A DNA stretch of 64,000 nucleotides from contig JAHZLQ010000042.1 of NCBI GenBank assembly GCA_022599775.1, positions 109,491 to 173,490 of the forward strand, written 5' to 3'. The translations under genes and the position numbers were made by a program. Source of the DNA: Gammaproteobacteria bacterium. GTDB taxonomy: Bacteria > Pseudomonadota > Gammaproteobacteria > Nevskiales > Nevskiaceae. Below, in pieces: positions 43,557 through 53,002 of this stretch. The notes beneath the pieces were generated by a model, which was given only the letters and a program-made list of their open reading frames with translations, had not been told where the DNA came from and ran no database searches. Every line of letters starts with the position of its first letter. Positions within the stretch are counted from its first letter, which is position 1.

Positions 43557-44594
43557 GTGTCGATCACCCCGCAGGAAGCGCTGACGCGCGCCATCGAGCA
43601 TCGCGAAATCTTTCATGACGAGATGGTCGATCTGATGCGCCAAATCATGCGCGGCGAAGTCTCGCCGGTGATGACGGGGGCGATCATCACCGGACTGCGC
43701 GTGAAGAAGGAAACCATCGGCGAAATCGCGGCGGCGGCGCAGGTGATGCGCGAATTCGCGGTCAAGGTGGAGACGCCGGCCTATCCGCATTTCGTCGATA
43801 TCGTCGGCACCGGCGGCGATGGGGCGCAGACGTTCAATATCTCGACCGCCTCGATGTTCGTGGCGGCGGCGGCCGGCGCGCATGTCGCCAAGCACGGCAA
43901 TCGCAGCGTGTCCTCCAAGTCCGGTGCGGCCGACGTGCTGGAGGCGCTGGGTGCCTGCATTGATCTCGATCCGGCGCAGGTTGCGGAATCGCTGGATCGG
44001 TGTGGTGCTGGTTTCATGTTCGCGCCACGCCACCACCCGGCGATGAAGGCGGTGGGCCCGGTGCGTCGTGAAATGGGGGTCAAGACGATCTTCAACATTC
44101 TCGGCCCGCTGACCAATCCCGCCAGCGCGCCGACCATCCTGATGGGCGTGTTCCATCCGGATCTGGTGGGCATCCAGGTGCGCGTGCTGCAGCGTCTGGG
44201 CGTGTCGCGTGCGCTGGTGGTGTGGGGCAAGGACGGCATGGACGAGATTTCGCTCGGCGCCGCTACGCTGGTCGGTGAACTGCGCGACAACGAGGTTCGC
44301 GAGTACGAAATCCATCCCGAGGATTTCGGCCTGCCGATGGCCGCGAGCCGCAATCTTCGGGTCGAAGACCCCAGGCATTCGCGTTCGGTGCTGCTGGACG
44401 TGCTCGACGGCAAGGCGGGCACGGCCTCGGACATCGTGGCGCTCAACGCCGGCGCGGCGCTTTATGTCTGCGGTGTATGCCCGAGTATCGATGATGGTGT
44501 TGTGCTGGCTGCACGCACCATTGCTTCCGGCGCGGCGCGCCGCAAGCTCAACGCATTCATTGCCGTGACGCGCGAGCTCGGAGGCCTTTCGTGA
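43557..44594 (+). CDS. trpD: anthranilate phosphoribosyltransferase
   Basis: 345 residues. The PRPP loop [18 protein letters not shown] and [22 protein letters not shown] are diagnostic; [34 protein letters not shown] follows. It transfers phosphoribose to anthranilate. Starts at a GTG two bases after the trpG stop, and overlaps trpC by 4 bp. The frame is open within trpG, but the GTG start fits the family. Confidence 0.96.
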   Translation: MSITPQEALTRAIEHREIFHDEMVDLMRQIMRGEVSPVMTGAIITGLRVKKETIGEIAAAAQVMREFAVKVETPAYPHFVDIVGTGGDGAQTFNISTASMFVAAAAGAHVAKHGNRSVSSKSGAADVLEALGACIDLDPAQVAESLDRCGAGFMFAPRHHPAMKAVGPVRREMGVKTIFNILGPLTNPASAPTILMGVFHPDLVGIQVRVLQRLGVSRALVVWGKDGMDEISLGAATLVGELRDNEVREYEIHPEDFGLPMAASRNLRVEDPRHSRSVLLDVLDGKAGTASDIVALNAGAALYVCGVCPSIDDGVVLAARTIASGAARRKLNAFIAVTRELGGLS

Positions 44595-45388
44595 GCGAGG
44601 ACATCCTGCAACGCATCCTCGCCGTCAAGCGCGAGGAGATTGCGGCGCTGAGCAAACGGCATAGTCGGGCGTCGCTGCACGGATTGGCGGACGAGCAGGC
44701 CGCCCCGCGTGGTTTCGCGGCCGCGCTTTCGAGGAAGGCTGCGCACGGTGTGGGCGTGATCGCCGAGATCAAGCGGGCGAGTCCGAGCAAGGGCCTGATC
44801 CGGGCGGACTTCGAGCCGTCCTGGCTGGCGCGCGAATATCAAAGCGGCGGCGCGGCCTGTTTGTCGATCCTGACCGATGAGCGCTTTTTCCAGGGCGCAA
44901 CGGTCTATCTGGAACAGGCGCGTGGCGCCTGCGATCTGCCAGTCCTGCGCAAGGACTTCATGATCGACGAATTGCAGATCTATGAAGCACGTGCGATTGG
45001 CGCCGATGCCATCCTGCTGATCGCCGCCGCGCTGAGTACCGGGCAGATGGGTGAACTGGCGGCCTGCGCGACCGAGCTCGGCATGGACGTGTTGCTGGAA
45101 ATCCATGACCGCGAGGAACTGGATGCGGTGCTCGACGCCGGCTTGCTGGGCCGCTGCCTGCTCGGCATCAACAACCGCAATCTGCGGACCTTCGAAACCC
45201 GTCTGGAAACCACATTGGAGCTGTTGCCGCTGCTGCCGGAAGCTACGGACGTGGTAACCGAAAGCGGAATCGGCACCGCCGCGGACGTGAAGCGAATGAC
45301 GGACTCAGGCGTGCGCCGGTTTCTGGTGGGCGAGTCGTTGATGCGCCAGCCCAGCCCTGCGGCGGCCTTGCTTCGTCTGCTGGCCTGA
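44591..45388 (+). CDS. trpC: indole-3-glycerol phosphate synthase
   Basis: 265 residues, TIM barrel. [59 protein letters not shown] and [13 protein letters not shown] carry the catalytic Lys and Glu residues. GTG start coupled to trpD. As in pseudomonads and xanthomonads, trpF and trpBA are not in this cluster and must be elsewhere. Confidence 0.97.
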   Translation: MSEDILQRILAVKREEIAALSKRHSRASLHGLADEQAAPRGFAAALSRKAAHGVGVIAEIKRASPSKGLIRADFEPSWLAREYQSGGAACLSILTDERFFQGATVYLEQARGACDLPVLRKDFMIDELQIYEARAIGADAILLIAAALSTGQMGELAACATELGMDVLLEIHDREELDAVLDAGLLGRCLLGINNRNLRTFETRLETTLELLPLLPEATDVVTESGIGTAADVKRMTDSGVRRFLVGESLMRQPSPAAALLRLLA

Positions 45389-45406
45389 TCGCCCGCGCCG
45401 CCGAGA

Positions 45407-46042
45407 TCAGGCGATTGCGCGCCGTGGCACCGCGTTGATGACCAGAATACTGCGGCCGGTGACCTGAACCAGACCGTCTTCTTCCAGTTTCTTGAGTACG
45501 CGACCGGCCATCTCGCGGGAACAGCCGACGATGCGCGCCAGTTCCTGTCGGCTGATGCGAATCACCATGCCGCGCGGATTGGGCTGTGCGTCCGGTTGTC
45601 CGCACAGCGCCAGTAGTTCGTGCGACACGCGGCCGGCAACATCGACAAAGGCGAGATCGGCGAGCCGCCGGCTGGTGTCGCGCAGGCGCGCTGCGAGCTG
45701 GCCGGCAATCTCGTACATCACGTCCGGCATTTCGTGCGAGAGCTGATGAAACGCGTGGAATCCGATCTCCGCGACCAAGGTGGGGGTGCGCGTGCGGACG
45801 ATGGCGGTGCGTACGTTCTGTTCCGGGAACAGGCACATTTCACCAAAAAACGAGCCGGGATTGAGATATGCGAGTACCATCTCGCGCCCGTCTTCGTCCT
45901 CGACGAGCACGCTGACGGACCCTTCGAGTATCAGGTAGAGGCTCGTGGGCAGATCGCCAGCGTGTATCAGGGTGTGCTTGGGCGGATAGCTGCGTTTGTG
46001 GGCCCGTCCGATGAACTCCTGGATGGCCGGCTTGTGAAACAT
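45407..46042 (-). CDS. crp: CRP/Vfr family cAMP-responsive regulator
   Basis: 211 residues. Cyclic-nucleotide-binding domain (about 15-125) with LNPGSFFGEMCLFPEQNVRTAIVRTRTPTLVAEI; the phosphate-binding FGE-x(n)-R-T core is like Vfr/Crp (E. coli has FIGELGLFEEGQERSA). The long hinge helix and C-terminal winged helix (ISRQELARIVGCSREMAGRVLKKLEEDGLV) have the R-E-R-like recognition helix CSREMAGR. In Xanthomonas the orthologue Clp binds c-di-GMP, so the ligand should be tested. Convergent with trpC (18 bp gap), divergent from the OsmC gene, as in Pseudomonas. Confidence 0.93.
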   Translation of the reverse strand: MFHKPAIQEFIGRAHKRSYPPKHTLIHAGDLPTSLYLILEGSVSVLVEDEDGREMVLAYLNPGSFFGEMCLFPEQNVRTAIVRTRTPTLVAEIGFHAFHQLSHEMPDVMYEIAGQLAARLRDTSRRLADLAFVDVAGRVSHELLALCGQPDAQPNPRGMVIRISRQELARIVGCSREMAGRVLKKLEEDGLVQVTGRSILVINAVPRRAIA

Positions 46043-46122
46043 CGAATAACCCCCGGTGGACTCGCCATTGTTGGGACCGGCGATCCACGAAAAATAGCAT
46101 GGCCCGGAGGTGAGCGACAGCG

Positions 46123-46542
46123 ATGGAAGTACGTGTGAAGTGGGTCGAAGGCATGGCCTTCATCGGCGAAAGCGGCAGCGGTCATGGCATCGTGATCGAC
46201 GGGCCGCCCGATCTGGGCGGGCGTGATCTGGGCATGCGTCCGATGGAATTGATGCTGATGTCGGTCGGGGCATGCTCCGCCGTGGACGTCGTGCATATTC
46301 TCAAGAAGGCGCGCCAGCCGGTGCTTGACTGCTACGTGGAAGTGAAGGGCAAACGCGCCGAGACCGAGCCCAAGGTGTTTACCGATATTCATCTGCATTT
46401 CGTGGTGATCGGCAATGACCTCAAGGCGAACCAGGTGGAACGAGCCGTCAAGCTGTCGGCGGACAAGTACTGTTCCGCCTCGCTGATGTTGTCCAAGGCC
46501 GCCAATGTGACGCACGACTTTGAATTGCGCTCGCCCGCATGA
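46123..46542 (+). CDS. OsmC family protein (YhfA-like)
   Basis: 139 residues. GPPDLGGRDLGMRPMELMLMSVGACSAVDVVHILKK holds the first conserved cysteine and DKYCSASLMLSK the second, the two thiols of the OsmC/Ohr peroxidase-type fold. In E. coli the related yhfA is also divergent from crp. The physiological substrate is not known. Confidence 0.9.
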   Translation: MEVRVKWVEGMAFIGESGSGHGIVIDGPPDLGGRDLGMRPMELMLMSVGACSAVDVVHILKKARQPVLDCYVEVKGKRAETEPKVFTDIHLHFVVIGNDLKANQVERAVKLSADKYCSASLMLSKAANVTHDFELRSPA

Positions 46543-46652
46543 GTCGCGAAAGCGTCACGAAATTGCGATAATTAGCGGTTCCTCGCTGAACAAATCAGCA
46601 TCCGATTTCCTCTGCCGCCACCAGAGCCGCCATTAGATTGGGGACGCCCACG

Positions 46653-47453
46653 TTGACCAAACCCACCAAGGCCAAGGATCTGAAGCTCAAGCTGCACGGG
46701 TTCAACAACCTGACCAAGTCGCTGAGCTTCAATATCTACGACATCTGCTACGCGCGTTCGGCACGCCACCAGCAGGAATACATCGAATACATCGACGAGG
46801 CCTACAACGCGGAGCGATTGACCGCGATACTCACCGAGGTCGCGGACATCATCGGCGCGAACATCCTCAACGTGGCGCGGCAGGATTACGATCCGCAGGG
46901 CGCCTCGGTGACGATGCTGATATCCGAAGGTCATCTGGATGGCCTGCCCACGCCGGCCACGCACAAGGATTCGGTCGTCGCGCATCTGGACAAGAGTCAC
47001 ATCACGGTCCACACCTATCCGGAAACCCACCCGGACGCCGGCATCAGTACCTTCCGCGCCGACATCGACGTTTCGACCTGCGGCAAGATTTCGCCGTTGA
47101 AGGCGCTCAACTACCTGATCAGCAGCTTCGAGTCGGACATCGTGGTCATGGACTACCGCGTGCGCGGTTTCACGCGCAACGTGCGCGGCATGAAGCATTT
47201 CATCGACCACAACATCGACTCGATCCAGAACTTCATCTCCAAGGGCATCAAGGACCGGTACGACATGGTCGACGTCAACGTCTACCAGGAGTACTTCTTC
47301 CACACCAAGATGCGCCTCAAGGACCTGGACCTCGACACCTACCTGTTCGGAGAAGGCGCTCGTGAGCTGCCGCCGCGTGAATCCAAGCGGATTCGCAATC
47401 GCGTCGACCACGAGATCATGGAAATCTTCTACGGTCGGAACATCGCCCGATAA
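46653..47453 (+). CDS. speD: S-adenosylmethionine decarboxylase proenzyme
   Basis: 266 residues. [57 protein letters not shown] and [18 protein letters not shown] match the class 1 enzyme of E. coli and Pseudomonas. The self-cleavage site is Lys-Ser in LDKSH, which makes the pyruvoyl cofactor. It supplies decarboxylated SAM for spermidine. The start is a TTG: 46653 (GGGGA upstream) is preferred, 46638 also open. Byproduct methylthioadenosine feeds the mtn pathway at 3.6-5.5 kb. Confidence 0.93.
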   Translation: MTKPTKAKDLKLKLHGFNNLTKSLSFNIYDICYARSARHQQEYIEYIDEAYNAERLTAILTEVADIIGANILNVARQDYDPQGASVTMLISEGHLDGLPTPATHKDSVVAHLDKSHITVHTYPETHPDAGISTFRADIDVSTCGKISPLKALNYLISSFESDIVVMDYRVRGFTRNVRGMKHFIDHNIDSIQNFISKGIKDRYDMVDVNVYQEYFFHTKMRLKDLDLDTYLFGEGARELPPRESKRIRNRVDHEIMEIFYGRNIAR

Positions 47454-47477
47454 GCAAGCGGACGGGCGCTACTTCGA

Positions 47478-48128
47478 CTAGAAGCGGCCGGCCGTCCACT
47501 TCATCATGGCCGCAACCCGCCGCATCAACCGGCGCACCGGCGCCGGCAGTGGCCGGCCGCCGGCCAGGGCTGCCTCGTCGCCGTGACGCTGCTCGTCCAG
47601 ACGCATCTGTTCGAGAATCGTGCGGCTGCGCACGTCCGAATCGGACAGTTGCGCGATGTGCTCGTCCAGGTGTTCGGCGACCTGCCGTTCGGTTTCGTTG
47701 ACGAAACCCAGACTCCAGCGGTCACCGGCGAGTCCCGCCAGCGCGCCGATTGCAAACGAGCCGCCGTACCAGAACGCCTGCAATCGGCTCGGCCGTGCGC
47801 CCAGCTCCGCGAGACGGGCCTCGCACCACGCCAGGTGATCCTTCTCTTCCATTGCGGCAGACAGCATGTGTTGACGCGTTTTCGCATCTCGAGCGGTCAT
47901 CGACTGGCCGTGATAAAGCGCCTGAGCTGCCACCTCGCCCGCATGATTGATGCGCATCAGACCAACGCTGCGAAGCCGGGTCTCAGCAGTTGGAACAGCG
48001 GCGCCTGCCCTATCCGTATCCAGACGTGCAGGCAGTGCGCGACGAGGGGGCTGAGCCGCTGTCATTAGTAAAGCCGACCCGCGGACCAGGGCGGATTCAA
48101 GTACGGAATCGGAACGAATTTGTCGCAT
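47478..48128 (-). CDS. coq7: 3-demethoxyubiquinol 3-hydroxylase Coq7
   Basis: 216 residues from the ATG at 48128, matching the usual length of about 215. Ferritin-like diiron motifs: GLMRINHAGEVAAQALYHGQ, EEKDHLAWCEARL, SLGFVNETERQVAEHLDEH and EQMRLDEQRHGDEA. Hydroxylates the ubiquinone ring late in its synthesis at the inner membrane. The N-terminal SDSVLESALVRGSALLM aligns by eye with the hydrophobic segment of Pseudomonas Coq7, which favours this start over 48065; neither has a clear ribosome-binding site. Confidence 0.92.
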   Translation of the reverse strand: MRQIRSDSVLESALVRGSALLMTAAQPPRRALPARLDTDRAGAAVPTAETRLRSVGLMRINHAGEVAAQALYHGQSMTARDAKTRQHMLSAAMEEKDHLAWCEARLAELGARPSRLQAFWYGGSFAIGALAGLAGDRWSLGFVNETERQVAEHLDEHIAQLSDSDVRSRTILEQMRLDEQRHGDEAALAGGRPLPAPVRRLMRRVAAMMKWTAGRF

Positions 48129-48237
48129 TGAAGGCCAAATATCACCTAGGCAGGGGATTCCAAATGTGCCACAGCTCGCTAAATTGAGCTCGTCTCGCAA
48201 GGCGAGGCGTAAATCACTTTGGACAGGGAGTGTCGAA

Positions 48238-48492
48238 ATGAAATATGCCCGAATCGCAGGTCTGCTCACCGCCGGCCTGATCTCGTTTTCTGCCTGGAGT
48301 TGCCCGGTCAACATCAACACTGCGACCGCCGAAGAACTCATGGAACTCAAGAATATCGGCGCAGCCAAGGCCGAGGACATCATCGAGTACCGCAGTGCCC
48401 AGCCGTTCAAGGTCCCCGAAGACCTGATCAAGGTATCCGGCGTCGGCGAAGCAACCTTGTCGGCCAACAAGGACTGCATCACCGTGGAGTGA
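48238..48492 (+). CDS. secreted helix-hairpin-helix (ComEA-type) protein
   Basis: 84 residues: signal peptide MKYARIAGLLTAGLISFSAWS, then a single ComEA-like double HhH domain (VNINTATAEELMELKNIGAAKAEDIIEYR and FKVPEDLIKVSGVGEATL). ComEA homologues bind incoming DNA in the periplasm; short stand-alone forms are common in gammaproteobacteria. GGGAG precedes the ATG. Two cysteines (one just after the signal peptide, one near the C-terminus) could form a disulfide. Confidence 0.9.
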   Translation: MKYARIAGLLTAGLISFSAWSCPVNINTATAEELMELKNIGAAKAEDIIEYRSAQPFKVPEDLIKVSGVGEATLSANKDCITVE

Positions 48493-48501
48493 AAACCCGA
48501 A

Positions 48502-48528
48502 GGCGGGGTGATCAGGCATCACCCCGCC
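48502..48528 (+). terminator. 11-bp hairpin after the HhH gene
   Basis: GGCGGGGTGAT (48502-48512) and ATCACCCCGCC (48518-48528), loop CAGGC. No T run follows, so termination may need help. The rest of the 325-bp gap up to 48817 holds the receptor promoter. Confidence 0.6.
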
Positions 48529-48700
48529 CACGCGGCCCCTCGTCTGCGAACGTGCATTCCGACCCCGCGGGCGTCGATTGGGAATGCAATGATGCCAGCG
48601 CGACCGATGAATAAAATCAATTAAAACCGCCACTTCTGCCCGAAAACGGGGCATTTTTGACGCACCGCAACAGCGCACCGCACCACTTGGTTACACATTC

Positions 48701-48729
48701 TTGACGGCCCCAATACCGGGGGCTACTCT
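48701..48729 (+). promoter_or_regulatory. promoter of the TonB-dependent receptor gene
   Basis: TTGACG (48701-48706), 17-bp spacer, TACTCT (48724-48729), leaving a leader of about 80 nt. No Fur-box-like sequence was seen. Confidence 0.5.
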
Positions 48730-48817
48730 CCGCCTGCATCGCTAGGTCCCGGGCGTCGTACTCGCGTTCCCGCGTGCACGATTCGGGGGCAACTAAATTC
48801 GTAGGGAGAAAGTTCTG

Positions 48818-51766
48818 ATGAAACTCAGCACAGAGGGCCGACTTCGGTTGGCTGCTCGCAGCATGCTTTTCGCCGTAGGCGTTGGCGCTGCGAGTCTGTC
48901 GGGCGTGGCATACGCGCAGAGTAACGTGGAAGGTGCGATTTACGGCACCGTCCCCGGGGGGGATGACGGCACCATCGTCATTGAAAATACGGCAACGGGA
49001 GCAACGTTCACGTCGACTGGTGGAGACGATGGACGCTTCCGTTTCAGTGCATTGCCGACCGGGTCGTACAAGGTCACGCTCAAGCGTGAAGGCAAGCCGG
49101 ACGTCGCAAAGATCGTTTCGGTTCGCATCGGTACCGGCACGTCCGTATCGTTCGAAACCTCGACCAACGCCGACCTGGGCACCGTCCAGGTTGTCGGTGC
49201 CGCGATTTCTCCGATCGACGTGACGTCGACGGACACCACCATCAACTTCAGCGAAGAACAGATCGATCAGTTGCCGATTGCGCGCAACCTGACCGCTGTC
49301 GCTTTGCTGGCTCCGGGCACGACGCTGGGTGACTCCGCATTCGGCAACCTCGCGTCGTTCAGCGGTTCGTCGGTCGGCGAGAACGTTTACTACTTCAACG
49401 GCTTCAATATCTCTAACTTCCGGACCGGCCTTGGCTTCTCCGTGATCCCGTTCGAGTTCATCCGCGAATTCCAGGTCAACAGCGCCGGATACGGTGCGGA
49501 ATTCGGTCGCTCCACTGGTGGTCTTGTCAACATGACCTCCAAGAGCGGTGGGAACGAGTTCAAGGTCGGAGCCAATATCTACTGGGAGCCGGAATCGCTG
49601 CGCTCTTATGCCCCGAGCTCAATCTACACCGACGAAGACTCCGGCGATCGCGTCTACCTCGTTAACAACGATAACGACGAATTCGAAGAGCGCACCGTCA
49701 ACTTGTTTGCCAGTGGTCCAATCATCAAAGATCGCTTGTTTTTCTATGCGATCGGCGAACTGCGTGATCGTCCGGAAACGTATACGTTGGCAGGTGGCAC
49801 CGTCGGCGGCGCTCAACAGGTCTTCGATCGTGAACGCGACACCCCGTTCTATGGCGTTAAGCTCGATGGCGTGGTTGCGGATGGTCACAACGTCGAGTTC
49901 ACCTACATCAAGAATGAAGATGAGGTGACTGACACCACCAACAACGGACTCGACTCGCGCGTTTACAACCTGGGCGGCGAGATCATGATCGGTCGTTACT
50001 CTGGCAAGCTGCTCGACAACCTCACCTTGTCGTTGCTCGCGGGCAAGAGTGAAGACGAGGATTCCACCACGATCGGCAATCCGGCGACCAGCACCTACAT
50101 CTCGGCGACCAACATCGGTGGCGGCATCATCGGATTTTCGCCACTGTCACTGATTGACACCAATCTGGACGAGCGTAAGGCCTATCGCGCCGATTTGGTC
50201 TGGGAGACTCAGGACCACCGTCTTCGCGTTGGCTACGATCTCGAGAACAACTCCGTAGACAACCGCGATTATATCCCCGGCAACTACATGGATCCGTCGA
50301 CTGGCGACACTGCTCGGCTTGTCTATTTTAATCGGGCCCAGTATGAGGACGATTCGTTCGACCGTGCTGTTTATACCGATTTCTACGAGAACATCGGTGC
50401 CTTCGAAACCGACAGCAGCGCGTACTACATCGAAGATACTTGGTATGTTGATGATCGTCTGGTGCTGACGATGGGCCTGCGTAACGAAACCTTCGACAAC
50501 AAGAACGCTAAAGGCGATACGTTCATCAAGACGAAGGACCAGCTGCAACCGCGCCTCGGTCTCTCGTATGACCTTTCCGGTGGCGAAGGAACGAAGAAGC
50601 TGCTGCTGAAGTACGGCCGCTACTACATCCCGGTTGCGACCAACACCAACCTGCGTCTGGCCGGTGCGGAAACGTATATTCGTCGTCGCTATGATGTCGA
50701 TGATGCGAATCCGTACGACGAGAACGGGCTTCCGAACTTCGTCGATGCGACGCCGACCCCGTACAGCACCACGGTGTATGGCGACGGGTCGGTTCACCCA
50801 ACAGAGTCTGCGGTGGACTCCACGATCGAGCCTCAGTATCAGGACGAGTTCGTGATCGGCTATCAGCAGGCCATCGGCAACAAGTGGCAGGTTGGCCTGA
50901 CCTTCATCCATCGCGATCTGAAGAGCACGCTTGAAGACATCGCGATTGATGCTGCTTTGAACGAGTATGCGGCGGGCAATGGTTATGATGACTTCTACGC
51001 CTCCGGATTCGACTATTACGTCCTGACCAATCCGGGCAGCGACCTGAATATTCAGGTTGACCTTGATGGTGATGGTGTAGCCGAAGATGTCGCTATTTCC
51101 GGCGCGCAGACGGGTTATCCGAAGGGTGAGCGCTACTACAACGGGCTCGAATTCACCTTCGAGAAGATCTGGGATGGCAAGTGGACAGTCCAGGGTTCCT
51201 ATACTTGGTCTCAAAGCTACGGCAACGTTGAAGGCTATGTCCGGTCTGACAACGGTCAGGACGACGCAGGTCTGACGACCGGCTTCGACCAGCCGGGTCT
51301 GGTTGATGGTTCCTACGGCTACTTGCCGAATGACCGCCGTCACCGCTTCAAGACCTTCGGCGCGTACCGAGTTCTGCCAGAGCTGGACATCGGCGCCAAT
51401 CTGCTGGTGCAGTCGGGCCGTCCGATCAATGCGTTCGGCAACCATCCGTCAGATGCTTTCGCGGCTGAGTACGGCTCCGAGTCGTTCTATTCGTACGGTG
51501 AGCTCAACCCGCGCGCTAGCCGTGGCGAGACGCCGTGGATATGGTCGCTCGACCTTTCGGCGCGCTACAAGCCAATGGTGGTTCCGGGCCTGACGGTGGG
51601 CCTGGACGTCATCAATGTCTTTGACAATGACGACGAGACAGAAGTGTTCGAGATCGAAGAGCAGGACTTTGGCCCGGGCGTCCCGGATTATCGCTACAAC
51701 AATCCGACCGCCTACCAGACGCCACGCTATGTCCGTCTGAGCCTCGAGTACGACTTTACGTTCTAA
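48818..51766 (+). CDS. Oar-like TonB-dependent outer membrane receptor
   Basis: 982 residues. Signal peptide about 1-33, an N-terminal carboxypeptidase-regulatory-like beta domain (about 36-110, EGAIYGTVPGGDDGTIVIENTATGATF), a plug with ENVYYFNGFNISNFRTG and STGGLVNMTSKSGGNEFKVG, and a large barrel ending in the aromatic YVRLSLEYDFTF. The order is that of Oar/Cna-type receptors. The ligand is unknown; Oar-type receptors take up or export large substrates such as proteins. GGGAG ribosome-binding site. Followed by a strong terminator and then the energising operon. Confidence 0.93.
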   Translation: MKLSTEGRLRLAARSMLFAVGVGAASLSGVAYAQSNVEGAIYGTVPGGDDGTIVIENTATGATFTSTGGDDGRFRFSALPTGSYKVTLKREGKPDVAKIVSVRIGTGTSVSFETSTNADLGTVQVVGAAISPIDVTSTDTTINFSEEQIDQLPIARNLTAVALLAPGTTLGDSAFGNLASFSGSSVGENVYYFNGFNISNFRTGLGFSVIPFEFIREFQVNSAGYGAEFGRSTGGLVNMTSKSGGNEFKVGANIYWEPESLRSYAPSSIYTDEDSGDRVYLVNNDNDEFEERTVNLFASGPIIKDRLFFYAIGELRDRPETYTLAGGTVGGAQQVFDRERDTPFYGVKLDGVVADGHNVEFTYIKNEDEVTDTTNNGLDSRVYNLGGEIMIGRYSGKLLDNLTLSLLAGKSEDEDSTTIGNPATSTYISATNIGGGIIGFSPLSLIDTNLDERKAYRADLVWETQDHRLRVGYDLENNSVDNRDYIPGNYMDPSTGDTARLVYFNRAQYEDDSFDRAVYTDFYENIGAFETDSSAYYIEDTWYVDDRLVLTMGLRNETFDNKNAKGDTFIKTKDQLQPRLGLSYDLSGGEGTKKLLLKYGRYYIPVATNTNLRLAGAETYIRRRYDVDDANPYDENGLPNFVDATPTPYSTTVYGDGSVHPTESAVDSTIEPQYQDEFVIGYQQAIGNKWQVGLTFIHRDLKSTLEDIAIDAALNEYAAGNGYDDFYASGFDYYVLTNPGSDLNIQVDLDGDGVAEDVAISGAQTGYPKGERYYNGLEFTFEKIWDGKWTVQGSYTWSQSYGNVEGYVRSDNGQDDAGLTTGFDQPGLVDGSYGYLPNDRRHRFKTFGAYRVLPELDIGANLLVQSGRPINAFGNHPSDAFAAEYGSESFYSYGELNPRASRGETPWIWSLDLSARYKPMVVPGLTVGLDVINVFDNDDETEVFEIEEQDFGPGVPDYRYNNPTAYQTPRYVRLSLEYDFTF

Positions 51767-51791
51767 GCCTTACTGTCGACTTGTGGATGAG

Positions 51792-51820
51792 GGAGGGCTG
51801 GCAACAGCCCTCCTTTTTTT
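51792..51820 (+). terminator. rho-independent terminator after the receptor gene
   Basis: GGAGGGCTG (51792-51800), GCAA loop, CAGCCCTCC (51805-51813), seven T. Confidence 0.93.
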
Positions 51821-52213
51821 ATTTCGACTTGGATGCGTTCCGGCACTATCGAAAGTCATTCCGGGCAGATTGGTCCGATTTCTTCGGGCCGGGGCGGGTG
51901 ACACAATGGAGAAGCGCAACGTGTGCAATGACGATGGTGTCCTTCACGGAGGCTGAGCTCCATGCGCTGGCATAGCTTGTGCTTCAAGCTAGTCTGCCAA
52001 TCAATGACGCACCACAATCGAGCGCAGCGCTGATAAGATGCTTGCCTGCGCTTGATCCCAGCGCGGCCGGTCGCCCATCGCGGTCCCGCACTGATCGGCA
52101 CTCGAGATCGAAGGCCGTCGCACATTTCGCGACGATATCGAAACACGGGCACACAAGCATTTGTAACGCAATCGCGTGTTTCAGATCGAATCACCGACTT
52201 CTGGAAAAGGGTA
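51821..52213. other. non-coding gap upstream of the TonB operon
   Basis: 393 bp with no supported gene. A small hairpin AGCTTG/CAAGCT lies at 51974-51990. The operon promoter should be here, but no convincing -35/-10 pair was found. Confidence 0.5.
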
Positions 52214-53002
52214 ATGCTCAGTCAACAAACACGAAGCGGAGCAAGCTCCGCAATTTTTTTCGTCGCCGCTTGCATGATTGCCGGAACGCCGGGGATTGCC
52301 AGTGCGCAAACGGCGCAGAGGGTCGTCAACGAGCAGCAAGCTACGGACGACGCGGCGCGTCGCTCGCAGCAAAAAATTGATCAGTTGGATGATCAGACTC
52401 AGAAGATGCTCAATGAGTACCGGGCTGCAGTGCGCGAAACGCAAAGCTTGAAACAATACAACGAACAGTTGGCCGTTCAGGTCCAGTCGCAGACCGACGA
52501 AGTCGGTTCGATTCAGGAGCAGCTCGAGCAGATTGAAACAACGAACCGCGAAGTCTATCCAATGATGCAGAAAATGCTCGCGACACTAGACACCTTCGTG
52601 GAACTCGACGCACCCTTCCTTCCGACTGAGCGAGAGACCCGGATCACCGAGCTCAAGGACATCATGTCCCGTGCCGATGTCACCACGGCCGAGAAATATC
52701 GACGTTTGCTTGAAGCATATTCGGTGGAAATGGAGTACGGCCGAACAATTGAGTCATATCAAGGTCCGCTTCCCGGCGACCAAGGCAACAAGCAGGTCGA
52801 TTTCCTGCGTGTAGGTCGTATAGCGTTGATGTATCAGACGTTGGATGGTGAAGAGACGGGCTATTGGGATGCTGACGCCAAGTCTTGGATTGTCGACGAC
52901 GATTTCCACAAATCAGTTACACAAGGTTTGCGTATTGCAAAGAAGCAGGCGGCGCCTGATCTGATCACAATTCCTGTCCACGCGCCGCAGGAGGTCAAGT
53001 AA
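52214..53002 (+). CDS. DUF3450 periplasmic protein
   Basis: 262 residues. Signal peptide (IFFVAACMIAGTPGIASA), then a long coiled coil (about 40-120, QQKIDQLDDQTQKMLNEYRA, YNEQLAVQVQSQTDEVGSIQ), and the conserved DUF3450 tail (LDAPFLPTERETRITELKDIM, EKYRRLLEAYSVEMEYGRT, VDFLRVGRIALMYQTLDGEETGYWD). The family is nearly always first in TtpC-type TonB operons. Stop and next start overlap (TAATG). Base composition in this gene is close to 50% G+C by my count of two lines. Confidence 0.9.
   Translation: MLSQQTRSGASSAIFFVAACMIAGTPGIASAQTAQRVVNEQQATDDAARRSQQKIDQLDDQTQKMLNEYRAAVRETQSLKQYNEQLAVQVQSQTDEVGSIQEQLEQIETTNREVYPMMQKMLATLDTFVELDAPFLPTERETRITELKDIMSRADVTTAEKYRRLLEAYSVEMEYGRTIESYQGPLPGDQGNKQVDFLRVGRIALMYQTLDGEETGYWDADAKSWIVDDDFHKSVTQGLRIAKKQAAPDLITIPVHAPQEVK

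Noticed and set aside
48129..48237. CRP-type site between coq7 and the HhH gene (TGTG-like bases)
   Set aside because: Only one half-site is recognisable; the other half does not match TCACA.
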